From Stephanodiscus triporus (lineage: Eukaryota > Bacillariophyta > Thalassiosirophyceae > Thalassiosirales > Thalassiosiraceae): a stretch of DNA of 11,861 nt. A program made the position numbers and the translations under genes. A model generated the notes under the pieces. It ran no database searches and had not been told where the DNA came from. It was given only the letters and a program-made list of their open reading frames with translations. Numbering within the stretch: the stretch's first letter is position 1; the number at the start of each line of letters is the position of its first letter. This document shows positions 1-9,648 of this stretch, in pieces. Location of the stretch: contig JALLAZ010000813.1 in assembly GCA_036939755.1 (NCBI GenBank), positions 1 through 11,861 of the forward strand, in the 5' to 3' direction.

Positions 1-1
1 T

Positions 2-424
2 GGAACCCTAGGTAAGGGTACTTTACGTATGTACCCGTCCTTGAGGGTTCCAACAGCTGCTACCCTGGGGGATCCCTCGACATGTGTGAAGATTATGAAT
101 TCTGCCAAGCTTCTTGAAGCTGGATCCAAAGATTGTGCATGTGCTGAAGTAGTCGAGTTATTTTGCTGCTACGAGTATACTCAGCCACCTGAGAATCTGT
201 GCACCATTTGCCTGAATGGAGCCACAGCCAGTAAAGATTATGTCCCGCCATATGGGAGGTTCACATACTCATCATGGGAAGCATTGGAGGGGACAAATAC
301 CTTTACATGTGCAGATATCATTTACGATGCCACGTTATTCAAAACAGAGTCTGATTTTTGTGGAGTGACTGGTGAAGAAATTAAGTCATATTCTGCCCTC
401 CTTAATGGACTTATTATTCCCTAG
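2..424 (+). CDS. Cys-rich modular protein, probably extracellular; C-terminal part, truncated by the window edge
   Basis: The reading frame is open from base 2 to a TAG at 422-424. The first Met is at 29, but no stop precedes it, so this is probably the end of a longer gene. About 140 residues are visible. Two similar half-modules can be seen: TCVKIMNSAKLLEAGSKDCA and, later, TCADIIYDATLFKTESDFCG. Between them lie a CC pair and a CTICLNGAT motif. Regularly spaced Cys with C-x-x-C-x-N-G motifs are seen in large secreted diatom proteins, and I infer disulphide-bonded tandem modules. No signal peptide, membrane segment or catalytic motif is visible in this fragment. A GTAAGG donor-like string at 12-17 and an AACAG acceptor-like string near 50-55 leave open a tiny intron or a different 5' join. 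The family is recognised by pattern only; no function is assigned. Confidence 0.6.
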   Translation, partial: GTLGKGTLRMYPSLRVPTAATLGDPSTCVKIMNSAKLLEAGSKDCACAEVVELFCCYEYTQPPENLCTICLNGATASKDYVPPYGRFTYSSWEALEGTNTFTCADIIYDATLFKTESDFCGVTGEEIKSYSALLNGLIIP

Positions 425-1424
425 TGCTCACCCCTTGATGAGTCTTTCTCTCAGAGAGATCCATAGAGAGAATCCCTCTGAACGATATATTTTCTGCTTA
501 TCTTCTTTCTTTATGTGGTGATCCAGTATTTGATGTGAACTCTCAGCAGGATTTGATACTACTTTTAAGAATCGGGGTGGTCTTGATGCCCGTGGGGGTC
601 GCAAGCAACGCAGTGTGTGTTGGGCAGAACAAGGCTTGGGAGGCGATCCGTCGAGAAGACACTAGGGAAAGTCCACGTGGAACAGTGAGACGAAGCCTTG
701 GAGTGACAAGGCTGAAAAGTGCGACGTGGCAGGATAGAGTATCAAGGGAGAGGAAAGCGAGGGAGTAGATGTAGGAGGGAGAGCTCACTTGTTTATGATT
801 ATCTAACGATACAATGTTATGCGTTTAGCGTCAAAATTGACGTCTTTTCAACAATGTGGTGGTGGTGATGGCTGTGTTCGGGAGTGTACAGGCCGCAGCG
901 TTTTCTCACCAACAACAAAAGTTGCTGCCAGCCAAAACTCGTAAGTTTCAATCACGCACTCTTTGGCATGCACTTCCTTCGCGTTGCAAACTCCTCATGC
1001 GCTTGCATCTTTCGAAGAGTATGATATGAAGGCTTATCATAGCGTTTTACTCGGAGTGATCTAGAGGTAGAAGTATGAATAACACACTGACAATTTTATA
1101 TTTTTGTCGACCTGCCTGCAGAACTGTTTGTCTCATTTTATTTATGTGAGGAATCTTGACTTTCTCTCAGAAAGTGAAGAATCTATTGCGCGTCAGTAGA
1201 CAGTGAAGAATCTATTGCACGTGTCTTTTGTATGTAAACTAAAGAGGAGGACGGCTCCACCATGGTAACGACTTGAAAATAAGAGCACCCATAACTCAAA
1301 CCAATTACTTTCTCTGATTTGGTGCCGTTTTGCAAATCTATGTGTGCACCGTGCTATGCTCTGGATAAATTTGACCTGATTCATCTAAGAGCATCTTCGA
1401 CATAAAGAGTAAACCCACTGCTCC
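425..1424. other. Intergenic region between a + strand gene end and a - strand gene end (convergent)
   Basis: This stretch lies downstream of both flanking genes, so it should hold two 3' UTRs and terminators. Right after the first gene's stop, a TCTCTCAGAGAGA near-palindrome (about 450-465) followed by another AGAGAGA could fold in the 3' end of the transcript. Short frames exist at 535-768 (+), 543-788 (-) and 1193-1384 (-). The first begins with GTG, and none resembles a known protein or shows domain character, so I treat them as chance. A direct repeat at 1173-1222 is listed separately. No tRNA, snRNA or transposon signature was seen by eye. Confidence 0.5.
1173..1222. repeat. Direct repeat, 21-bp units with 29-bp period, two copies
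   Basis: AGTGAAGAATCTATTGCGCG plus T at 1173-1193 recurs at 1202-1222 with one mismatch (GCGCGT versus GCACGT). The 8-base spacer makes a 29-bp period. The repeat is about 200 bp past the end of the - strand Big_9 gene, in non-coding DNA. No function is evident; it may be a small minisatellite. Confidence 0.7.
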
Positions 1425-2261
1425 CTAAGTGACAGTTATCGTCACAGTAGCCGAAACACACTGTGGGGGCTCCTGATCGTCACAAGCCTCATATTCACAA
1501 CTATCCACGCCCACGAAGCCCGCATTCGGCATGTACACCACCTCGATCAAATCGAGCCCGATCGAACAACTCCCATTGCTGGCCCCGGCGGCTTTTTTCA
1601 CAGAAAGAGACTGTCCTGCGGCTGCTGTATCATTTTCGAGCACAGCAATGAATGCGATGCCATCAGTGCTGAAGATTGTCGTGGCATCGTCAACTGCCAC
1701 AGCCCCTCCGCCAGAGGGTGCGGGGACAGGGGTGGTGGCAGGCGGGTCAGTCGCTGGAACAGGAGGATCTGTAACTGGGCCCGAAACGGGTGGGGGAGTG
1801 GCTGGAATTGGAGAATAAGTTGGCATGTCACCTGGACCTGCGATGGGAGGATCAGTAGGATCAACTGCGACAGGTGGGAGGGTCGGACTTCCGAAGGGTA
1901 AACTGGTGGGAGCTGCCACGGGTGGAGAAGTTCCGACGGGTGGAGCAGTTCCAACGGGCGGAGAAGTGCCAGGGGGAACACTACCGATGGGTGGGTCTGT
2001 CCCAACGGAGACGGGTGGGTTCGTCGGTGTGGGCACAGGATCGGGAGGAAGGCTCATGTACTGTGTTTTACGAACCAATTTCGTCCAGAACTCGACATCC
2101 TCCTCGAGTCCTTGCTTGTATTCGACTTTCTCAATGTGATTAACGGCACGACGCAGCGTCCTCGGTGTTTTTTTGCGAAGATAGGTATTCTGCGCGGCGA
2201 CGCTGGTTAGTGCGAGGATGGCGGTTAGCATTCGTAGATTGACTGTTGACGGCATCATCAT
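1425..2261 (-). CDS. Secreted Pro-rich protein with a C-terminal Big_9/cadherin-like domain
   Basis: A 278-residue protein starting at a triple ATG (2253-2261) and ending with TAG at 1425-1427. Residues about 1-23 form a signal peptide with a hydrophobic core (MLTAILALTSVAAQ; likely cleavage after VAA). Residues about 27-70 are basic and acidic, possibly helical. Residues about 71-184 are a Pro/Thr/Ser stalk with degenerate TSPPVGT, TDPPI and TAPPVGT repeats. Residues about 188-278 match the Big_9 (cadherin-like Ig) pattern: AVDDATT at the start, VLENDT, then PNAGFVGVDSCEYEACD and a final beta strand ATVTITVT. Four Cys (232, 255, 260, 268) probably form disulphides. I infer an extracellular or cell-wall protein with an adhesive domain on an extended stalk. 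No catalytic residues and no C-terminal GPI-type hydrophobic tail are present; the protein ends at the domain edge. Single exon. The ligand is unknown. Confidence 0.8.
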   Translation of the reverse strand: MMMPSTVNLRMLTAILALTSVAAQNTYLRKKTPRTLRRAVNHIEKVEYKQGLEEDVEFWTKLVRKTQYMSLPPDPVPTPTNPPVSVGTDPPIGSVPPGTSPPVGTAPPVGTSPPVAAPTSLPFGSPTLPPVAVDPTDPPIAGPGDMPTYSPIPATPPPVSGPVTDPPVPATDPPATTPVPAPSGGGAVAVDDATTIFSTDGIAFIAVLENDTAAAGQSLSVKKAAGASNGSCSIGLDLIEVVYMPNAGFVGVDSCEYEACDDQEPPQCVSATVTITVT

Positions 2262-3340
2262 ACGATCTGCGCGATTTTAAGTTCAATCTCTGTTCCTCTG
2301 AGTATTTTCCATGCAATGCTTAGTGCACAACTATAATATGATGTTGTGTGCAATACAACCTAAGAGAGCACGATGATACTTCGGGCGAAGGCGGAGAATA
2401 ATAAATGGCGGAATGAGTATCGTACTACCATATGGTATTTATTTCGTCGGCCACTTCTTAGTTGAGGCGGCCCTGATCGTGAGGGCCTCCCGGCACGATG
2501 TTCGACTTTCTGTGGTGAGAATGTTTTAGCGAGGGGAGGAAATCTCGAAGTCGAAAATTGAGTTCCTGTGCACGGTAGGTAAATATAAATACGAAAGGAG
2601 AAGCACCCCAGTAACTGTATTGGAATCGCATTTGATAAATAATAGATTTGTGTCTGCCACTCTAACTTTTCACTGAGAACGTGTGGCAGGAAATTCCTCG
2701 TTTCGTGGTATCGTTTTGCAATGCAATTTAGCCCTACACCGCGAGTAGAATGCCTCCGCTGCGTTTCGTAAGAGTCGGCCTACCATTATTATCTGCGGGG
2801 GAACTCGGTACCGGGTGTCCCTAGAGGTTATGTACTCTGGGTAGAGTATGATAATATTTATTGGTCATCCCTTCCGATCCGTATGTAGATATCCAAAAAA
2901 GACAAGACTCGTACACTCCTACAGACTTCTTATTCCTTTGTAGAATTCACGATTCGTACACTCTCACGTAACGTGAAGCAGCGCAGAGAGCGAAGCACTT
3001 TCAACGCGCAACTCACTCACTTCTCTCAGAGCCAAAAAATGCGGCCACTCCTTCACAATAATTCTGGCACCGCACCGCCTACCAGCCTAAAGACGATCAC
3101 CACGCGGATTAATCATACGGAAGAGAGCGCCATCTTCTTAGCTGTTGGCTAAGAACTCAATAACTCACTCTGTTAAGTCCGGACCGCCCTGGAAGTAACA
3201 CCTAACTCCACCAATTCCACACATTAGTACTGGGTAACAAAATAATTACGAGACCGCTCTTATGATACCTGCAGCCCGCAGCCGACGACATCACGACTCA
3301 TCATATTTGTCAAACAATCCACAAATTTGATGTTTAAACC
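2262..3340. promoter_or_regulatory. Divergent intergenic region: probable promoters of the Big_9 gene (-) and the DUF6824 gene (+)
   Basis: About 1.08 kb separates two genes transcribed away from each other, so both promoters probably lie here. Visible items are a TATA-like CATATTATAG on the - strand (plus-strand bases 2331-2340), about 70-80 bases before the Big_9 start; a hairpin TGCACAAC...GTTGTGTGCA around it (about 2322-2351); a perfect 12-bp palindrome TACCATATGGTA at 2426-2437; a small hairpin TACTCT/AGAGTA near 2832-2847; and a CGTACACTC direct repeat near 2910 and 2956. No clear TATA box precedes the DUF6824 ATG. No coding frame, tRNA or mobile-element signature was recognised. The regulatory reading is inferred from gene orientation, not from known binding motifs. 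Confidence 0.45.
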
Positions 3341-5737
3341 ATGAGCGAACCACCCTCCAAACACGTGGAGCTGACCACCACCACTCCTCACCAGAATGAT
3401 GTGCTATGCGGACGGGGCGGTACAGTCAACTGCCATCCGGGGAATGAACAGTATCGAAAATTCGTCGACCGCAAGAAACGTCTCTACCTCACAGCGAGGT
3501 TCAAACGCGAAAAGCGCCTGATATCGTCGAAGATTGTCGACGAAATACGCAACCTCGATCCGCCTGGACGGTTCTTACAAAAGGACGCGCACTCGAACGT
3601 GTGGCGAGACATCGGCGATGAAAAGGCACGTGATAAAACCTCGCAGGCCCTGCGCGAGAATGCATTGATCGTCCGGAGGCAAATGGAGGACGACTTCAGA
3701 AAGTCGCAAGACCAGCAGGCAAAAAAGTCTCATCTTGCGGCGGGCAAAAATCCCGGTGCTTTGGCTGCTGGAGTAGTGGCAAAGGGTCCGCCGCCCCCAG
3801 AAGGTGGATCGATTGGATGGCAACCCCCGGCGCAGGCTCCATACGGATACCCACGTTATGATCCTAATTTTCCACAACCCCTGCATAACGCGCCTCCACA
3901 TCAGCAGCATCAGCATGGCGGTACAACAAAGCCAAAGCCTCCCTATCCTTACTTCACACCGCCTTCACAGCATCCAGGAGGGTTGGAACAGCTGCCTGGA
4001 GTGCAACAGCAGCAGCATGCCGCACCTTACTATGGATGCATGCAGCCACCGCCACATCCACCGTCTTCACAGCACCCAGGAGGGTTGAAGCAGACGCCTG
4101 AACTGCAACAGCAGCGGCATGCCACATCTTACTATGGAGGTCTACCGCCACCGTCACCGTCACATCTTCAATATCCGCATAATCCAAAATGGCAGTTGAA
4201 TCCTCATCAACAGCAGCAGAATCCTACCACGTCACAATCATCGATGATACCTCAAAGTGCCACTGGAGCCTTAGCAGAAGGGCAGACTCAGCCTCCTCAA
4301 AAGCCCTCTATTGGCTCCAGTGAAGCAGTGAACGCAGAGCCTCCAAATGCGCCAGCTCATCCAATCACAGCAGCGCAGCCATCAGGCACTTCGTATGGAC
4401 GACCCGTATTATTCAGTGCGGATGAGAGCTTGCCACACGAACGACGTGTGCAATTTCAATCTGATCAGCATGGAGGCATCACTGGTATTCCATTAGTCAT
4501 TAGCCCTATGAGGAGCATGCATCCGCTCAAGCAATCTCCCATATTTGGGGCCCCGTCAGACAGCAGCGAGTGCGCCCGTGAAACTCCATCCGTGACCGCG
4601 TCGCAGGCTGACATGAGTCTAGGCCAGTATACTTATGCTACACAAGCAACACCGTTAACATTCTTATCGGCAGATTTATCATTCAGGTCACCTAATACCC
4701 AGGACATGGAATTGACTCGATATTTACAAGGATTGGAAGATGAAATATCGGGAGATGTCGGACAAGAGGTGGAGCTGGTGGCGCATGCTCCCATGTTTGA
4801 TGATAATGCGTTGGTCGACTCGGATCGTTCTGATTCACGACCGCACCGTCAGGGTGAACAACGTCGTCAGAGACAACACCATGGTGGAATACCACCAGCG
4901 TATAGCCGTACCACACCACCACGGCATGAATTGAGCGGGGGCAGCAGGAGCGGGGGCAGCATGAGCGGCAGCATTGGCATTAGTGACTCTGATAGACGCA
5001 GAAAACGTCACAGTGGCAGTCACATCCCATCCAATTCTGGTAAGGTACAACTTGACCTGTCCACACTTAAAGGAGGAGAAGCTACATCGACTGGTGCGCC
5101 AGTATTTTCCAACTATCAACAGGCCACGCCTACTTCTCCTCCTCCTCAGGCAAAGACCATAGCTTGCGGCGGTATAGTGATCTCGTCAATGGAGAGCCCC
5201 AACCGCTGTCACAATTTCAATCTGTCGCCCATGAGCCCACTTTATAGTTTGGATTTAGATAGAATGTCATTATGCGGCACTGAAAACGTATCCCAGGCAG
5301 GTGGTAGTCTTGGTGGGGCGTCACTATGCAATGTATTCGATGATCCCTTGGATGGCAACGGCGGGACCAGTAACTTGATGGATATGACCATGAGTGTGGC
5401 TAGTCATCCCTCTAGTGGTGGAACATATGGGAGTAGTGTCAATCATGATGCACCAAGTGGGTTGGGACTGCAACAGGCACCCCAGGTTTTGACGTCGCAA
5501 ATTGGTGATAACGATAGCCCGATGCACCGAATGGATATGAGCGTAGGCAGCGGTACGCTCAGTAAGGGTGGGGTCGCTGGGAGTAGTCATCCTAGTAGTT
5601 CGACGAGCAGTAGCATGAGTAGGAGCCGACGGAGTGGAAGCCCGGCAAGTATTGATAAGTCTTGCTTGGAGGACCAACCCACAGCGGCAGAGATTCAGGG
5701 TGTGCAGTTCACCTGGGACGATAAACGGGATGAGTGA
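3341..5737 (+). CDS. DUF6824 domain protein with Pro/Gln-rich and Ser/Gly-rich low-complexity regions
   Basis: A single-exon frame of 798 residues from ATG 3341 to TGA. Residues about 19-107 are a DUF6824 domain: NDVLCGRGG, then HPGNEQYRKFV, KKRLY, ISSKIVDEIR, PPGRFL, VWRDIGDEKARDKTSQALRE. This domain is common and multiplied in diatom genomes; its biochemical role is not established. It is highly basic with conserved aromatic and Gly-Arg-Gly positions, so nucleic-acid or regulatory binding is conceivable, but that is inference. Residues about 150-330 are Pro/Gln/His-rich with a 34-residue duplication (209-242 and 243-276). A basic RRRKRH at 552-557 may be a nuclear localisation signal. The C-terminal half is Ser/Gly/Met-rich with recurring LDLDRMSL, LMDMTMSV and MHRMDMSV motifs. 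The start is supported because the domain begins soon after it and the next upstream region looks non-coding. The gene converges with the GH2 gene, with 184 bp between stops. Confidence 0.85.
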   Translation: MSEPPSKHVELTTTTPHQNDVLCGRGGTVNCHPGNEQYRKFVDRKKRLYLTARFKREKRLISSKIVDEIRNLDPPGRFLQKDAHSNVWRDIGDEKARDKTSQALRENALIVRRQMEDDFRKSQDQQAKKSHLAAGKNPGALAAGVVAKGPPPPEGGSIGWQPPAQAPYGYPRYDPNFPQPLHNAPPHQQHQHGGTTKPKPPYPYFTPPSQHPGGLEQLPGVQQQQHAAPYYGCMQPPPHPPSSQHPGGLKQTPELQQQRHATSYYGGLPPPSPSHLQYPHNPKWQLNPHQQQQNPTTSQSSMIPQSATGALAEGQTQPPQKPSIGSSEAVNAEPPNAPAHPITAAQPSGTSYGRPVLFSADESLPHERRVQFQSDQHGGITGIPLVISPMRSMHPLKQSPIFGAPSDSSECARETPSVTASQADMSLGQYTYATQATPLTFLSADLSFRSPNTQDMELTRYLQGLEDEISGDVGQEVELVAHAPMFDDNALVDSDRSDSRPHRQGEQRRQRQHHGGIPPAYSRTTPPRHELSGGSRSGGSMSGSIGISDSDRRRKRHSGSHIPSNSGKVQLDLSTLKGGEATSTGAPVFSNYQQATPTSPPPQAKTIACGGIVISSMESPNRCHNFNLSPMSPLYSLDLDRMSLCGTENVSQAGGSLGGASLCNVFDDPLDGNGGTSNLMDMTMSVASHPSSGGTYGSSVNHDAPSGLGLQQAPQVLTSQIGDNDSPMHRMDMSVGSGTLSKGGVAGSSHPSSSTSSSMSRSRRSGSPASIDKSCLEDQPTAAEIQGVQFTWDDKRDE
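3963..4166 (+). repeat. In-frame 102-bp tandem duplication inside the DUF6824 gene
   Basis: Two consecutive 102-bp units (3963-4064 and 4065-4166) encode 34 residues each. Both share SQHPGGL at the start, then a Gln-rich QQQ.HA block and YYG followed by prolines. The copies differ at several residues (for example EQLPGV against KQTPEL), so the duplication is not very recent, and the length being a multiple of 3 preserved the frame. Confidence 0.8.
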
Positions 5738-5921
5738 AAGAAAGGGAACGAGAGGTAACAATTGCATAAAATGTAATGAACAATGCACTTGATTCATGTT
5801 ATGCTTATTAGAATGCTGCAATGGCTGGTCAAGGTCCATGCTATTGAACATCATAAATATTTCTTATGTACATAGGAAAAGGATAAGGCACTTCCTCCGC
5901 AAGAAGACGAAGAAGTAGATA

Positions 5922-8248
5922 CTAGCTTGCCATGGAATCGCAGGATACTCGAACGCTACTTTTTTGTACGTTCCAACCATCAATATTGACAAGAATTGTA
6001 GAGCAATCTGCCAAAACGCTGTCCTCATCAATTGGTGTATGTACATAGGTGGTCTCTCCAGGAAGCAACGTCAGATAATTTTCTGAGAAAAACGTTGGCA
6101 GAATACGCGAATCTTTTTCTTTGCCAAGCCGCTGAAGTGAAAGCTTTATCATAACTGCAACTAAATCTGCACGACCATTTTGAATTGTGCATTCGATACC
6201 TTGGCTCATCGTGCAACGCACGTCTAGGTTGACCCGCGAATTCGCTTTGCGCATGGCACCTAGTGATGCGAAACGAGAATGTGCCTTGTCGCCTTCTCTA
6301 GTTGATGGATCCGTCAAATAATAACTGTTCTTTGCCCAGCTTGTAGTGCCCATGTCATCATGCATAACATACAACAGGTCTAATCTGTACAAGACAACAG
6401 TAGGTAATGTCATGTTTTTCTCACCAACCCATGGCAAAGAATCACTAAGATGTGAAACAGTGTTGCCATCGATTCGCGAAGGAGTCGAAAATTTACCTGT
6501 GGCCAATAAGACTCCCTCGAGCGAGAAGGCAGAATACTCAACTGATGAAGGGGAAACATCTATTGTCATCGAATTCACAACATGGACAGTCCAACTGCGT
6601 AAATTTAATATCAGTCTGACAGCCCTCCCCCCTGCTAATCCTGCACGCACTCCCCAATATCCACCATTTGTCGCTAGATACCAATCGTATAGGGCTCCAC
6701 GAAATGTTGGCGCTGGGCTCGAAGTCTTCCACAGAAAAAAAGCCGAGTACCTACATTGATGGGTTGCATGCGATGATGAAATCAATCTCAGGCATTCTAT
6801 ATTCAATGGGATAATAGACAAACGTACCATTCCCACATTCTAAAACTGTAACCTTCAACAAGAGACTTGTATTGGAAGTATTGTGCTAATTGAGCTGCCC
6901 AAGTGTAGTCTTCAATTGAATCCATGCGACGATTGGACGTGCCGGAGGAATTGTATTCATGAGGCGGAAAAGCAAATTGACAAATATGGTCTACGCCGCC
7001 ATCATCGGTAAATGGCAAATATTTGAAGTACGCCCATTCCTCGTGCACGGACCCGCCGATGGTTGACCTCTCTCCACAATCGGGGTAGGCCGATAAGGCC
7101 TCCCGGGACAAAAATCTTTCGAGGCTCTCAAGCTCGGGATGAGAAACCGATCCGACCTCCGTCTGGAATCCGATGTTACGATAGGGCAGGTCCTTGTCCT
7201 GCACATCTTCCGGCCTCATATTGACTTTCTTTTCGACGTCGCTCAGCAGCGGGGACGTGAATCCAGGATTTCGATTAAACCAAGCTTCCTCCCTTTGGAT
7301 GCCGTACGGGCCATCCTTCGGTCCCAAGGTCATCGTGCCGTCGAACGCATCAGTAACGTCCGTCACCGATGTAGTCACGTACAGCCGTTCACCGTCCAAG
7401 GCGGCAATATAGTTCCTCAAGCCTCGTTCGATATCGCGGGGCGGGGACACCCCCGACCCCTCCTCCGCGACGTTCGAATCCTTCGTCGGGATCGGGTACA
7501 ATTCGTTCCCCCCGGCGTACAAGAACAGGCTCGGATGATTGCGCAATCTCATCACAGTATCCCGAACGTTCGCGAGATACGCCCCCCGATCGGTCGGCCA
7601 CTCGTATCCGCCTGCGAATCTCCCGTTGTTGTCGCCCGTCATCCAAAACTCCTGATACACCAACATCCCCAACTTGTCGGCGGCGTCGTAAAAGCTCGAC
7701 GTCTCCGCCACGCCCCCTCCCCACACCCGCACGACGTTGATGCCAGCGTGTCGGAGCATTCCGAGCTCGTGGAGGTACCGCCGGGGCACATTCGCGTGTC
7801 GTAAGAACTGGTCGGTGGTTATCCAATTCCCCCCCGCGAGGAATATCGGATGGCCGTTGACGGACAACGAGAAGGACTTCGTCCTGCGATGGGTGAAGGA
7901 GGAGATCGTGCGCACCCCGAAGGTGGCATGCGCGCGCGCCTCGTGAGAAGAAGAAGAAGAAGAAGAAGAAGACGACGACGACGGCGGCGGCGGCGGCGAG
8001 TTCCCGGCGGAGGAGGAGCGGAACGTCACGTGGACCGAATAGAGCGGCTGATACCGCCTCGACGAGTGAGTGTGCGGCCACCATAGCTCGACGTCCGGCA
8101 GGTCGATAACGCCGAGGTCGTACTCCGCGACCGGTCGACGTATCACGACGTCGCGGACCGTCCCGCTCGCGAGAACGCGCGTCGGATCCGACGCCGGAGT
8201 TATCCGATACTCGAACATTCCCTCCGTGGGCCAATCGTCGTCGTCGTT

Positions 8249-8283
<35 letters not shown>

Positions 8284-9616
8284 TGTATCGTCCGTGTCGC
8301 GTCGCGACGAGCGATAGTTCCACGCGCGCCGAGACCCTGACGCCGTCCCCAAGCGGCAGGGGCGTCTCGTCGCCTTCGTCGTCTTCGTCGTCTTTCGACG
8401 GCGCGACGATCCCGACAACCTTCGCCCGTACATCGTGCAATCGAACGTCGCCCTCATTCCACTCGATATCGACCGCATCCCAGATGCCGACGTTCCTGTC
8501 CGGGGTACGTCCGATCCAATCCCATCCCGCCGTGTACTGCGATATCGCTCCGGATTTCGCGATGACGTGATCCCCCCCCTGTCCGGTCGTCGGTCCACCG
8601 TCGTGTTCGTCGTCGTGTTCGATCGGCGACGACGGCCTACCGACGAACGGCGGGGGCAGGACGAGTATCTCGAGGGGTACGGCGCCGCGTCGTCCGTCGT
8701 CGTCGTCGTCGTCGAGGAAAACTCCCAGGTCGTAGTGCCTCCGTAAGAACATGCCGCCTGGATCGTCGTCGTCGTCCTCCTCCTGCTCCTCCTCCTCCTC
8801 GTCGTCGTCGTTGCGGATGCCGTAGTCTTCGTCTCTGTCCACCACTTCGGCCGGTACCCCCTCCACGGCAGCGGCGGCAGTCGCGTCGGCCGTCGTCGAG
8901 TACGGCCGTATCCTCCTACCGTCGAAGTACACGATCGGGCGGTAGTTGACACCGCGCAACGTCAGGTGTCCCCTCCACCTCCTCCTCCCACCAACGCCGC
9001 CGCCGCCGCCGCCGCCGCCGCCCGAATCGTCGGTCGTTGTCGCGTTGTTATGATTCGCATCGTCGATATTCTCCCTCGCCGCGGGCGCATATATCGACGC
9101 GACGTACCAGAGCGTGTAATAATCCCTCGCGTCGTTTCTTTCGTCGTCGTCGTCGTCGTCTCCGATGTCGGGAAATTCGCGCATGTCGTTCAGGGTCGGG
9201 AAATCATCGAGCCGACGGCGATCACGACGATCACGACGATAATCGTGATCGTCGTGATCGTCGTCGTGATCGCGAATACGATCGCGATCGCCCAGCCATC
9301 TCATCATCAGGGCCGTGCCGGGTGGGGCGGATCCGTCGCCGCCAATAACGCCGTCGTCGTCGCGAGGGTGGAGGCAGCGCGATCGTCGCGTTTCGTCGTC
9401 CCACGCGGACGGCGGGACGAGGCGGACCGTCGTTCGCTCGTCGTCGTCGTCGTCCGCCGCGCGCGGGAGGGGGCGACTGCCGCGGCCGCCGCCGCCGCTC
9501 CCGCACGCGGTCCACGTCATGGCACGCGTCGTCCTGCCGCCGCCGCCGACCTCGCCGCCCTCGGGGAAGAAGGCAGGGGACGACGACGACGTCGACGAGG
9601 CATATGACGACGATGA

Positions 9617-9648
<32 letters not shown>

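Noticed and set aside
535..788. Overlapping + and - short frames after the first gene
   Set aside because: The + frame begins with GTG, unlikely in a eukaryote, and neither product shows recognisable features.
1193..1384. 63-codon - strand frame
   Set aside because: It overlaps the direct repeat, has no domain character, and is within chance length.
5922..6836. Exon 2 of GH2 considered as a separate gene with its own start
   Set aside because: Its N-terminal residues in that frame are intron sequence; splicing joins the conserved barrel end exactly in frame.
7471..7490. GTTCGAATCC, resembling a tRNA B box
   Set aside because: It is inside the conserved GH2 barrel coding sequence, and no cloverleaf or A box accompanies it.
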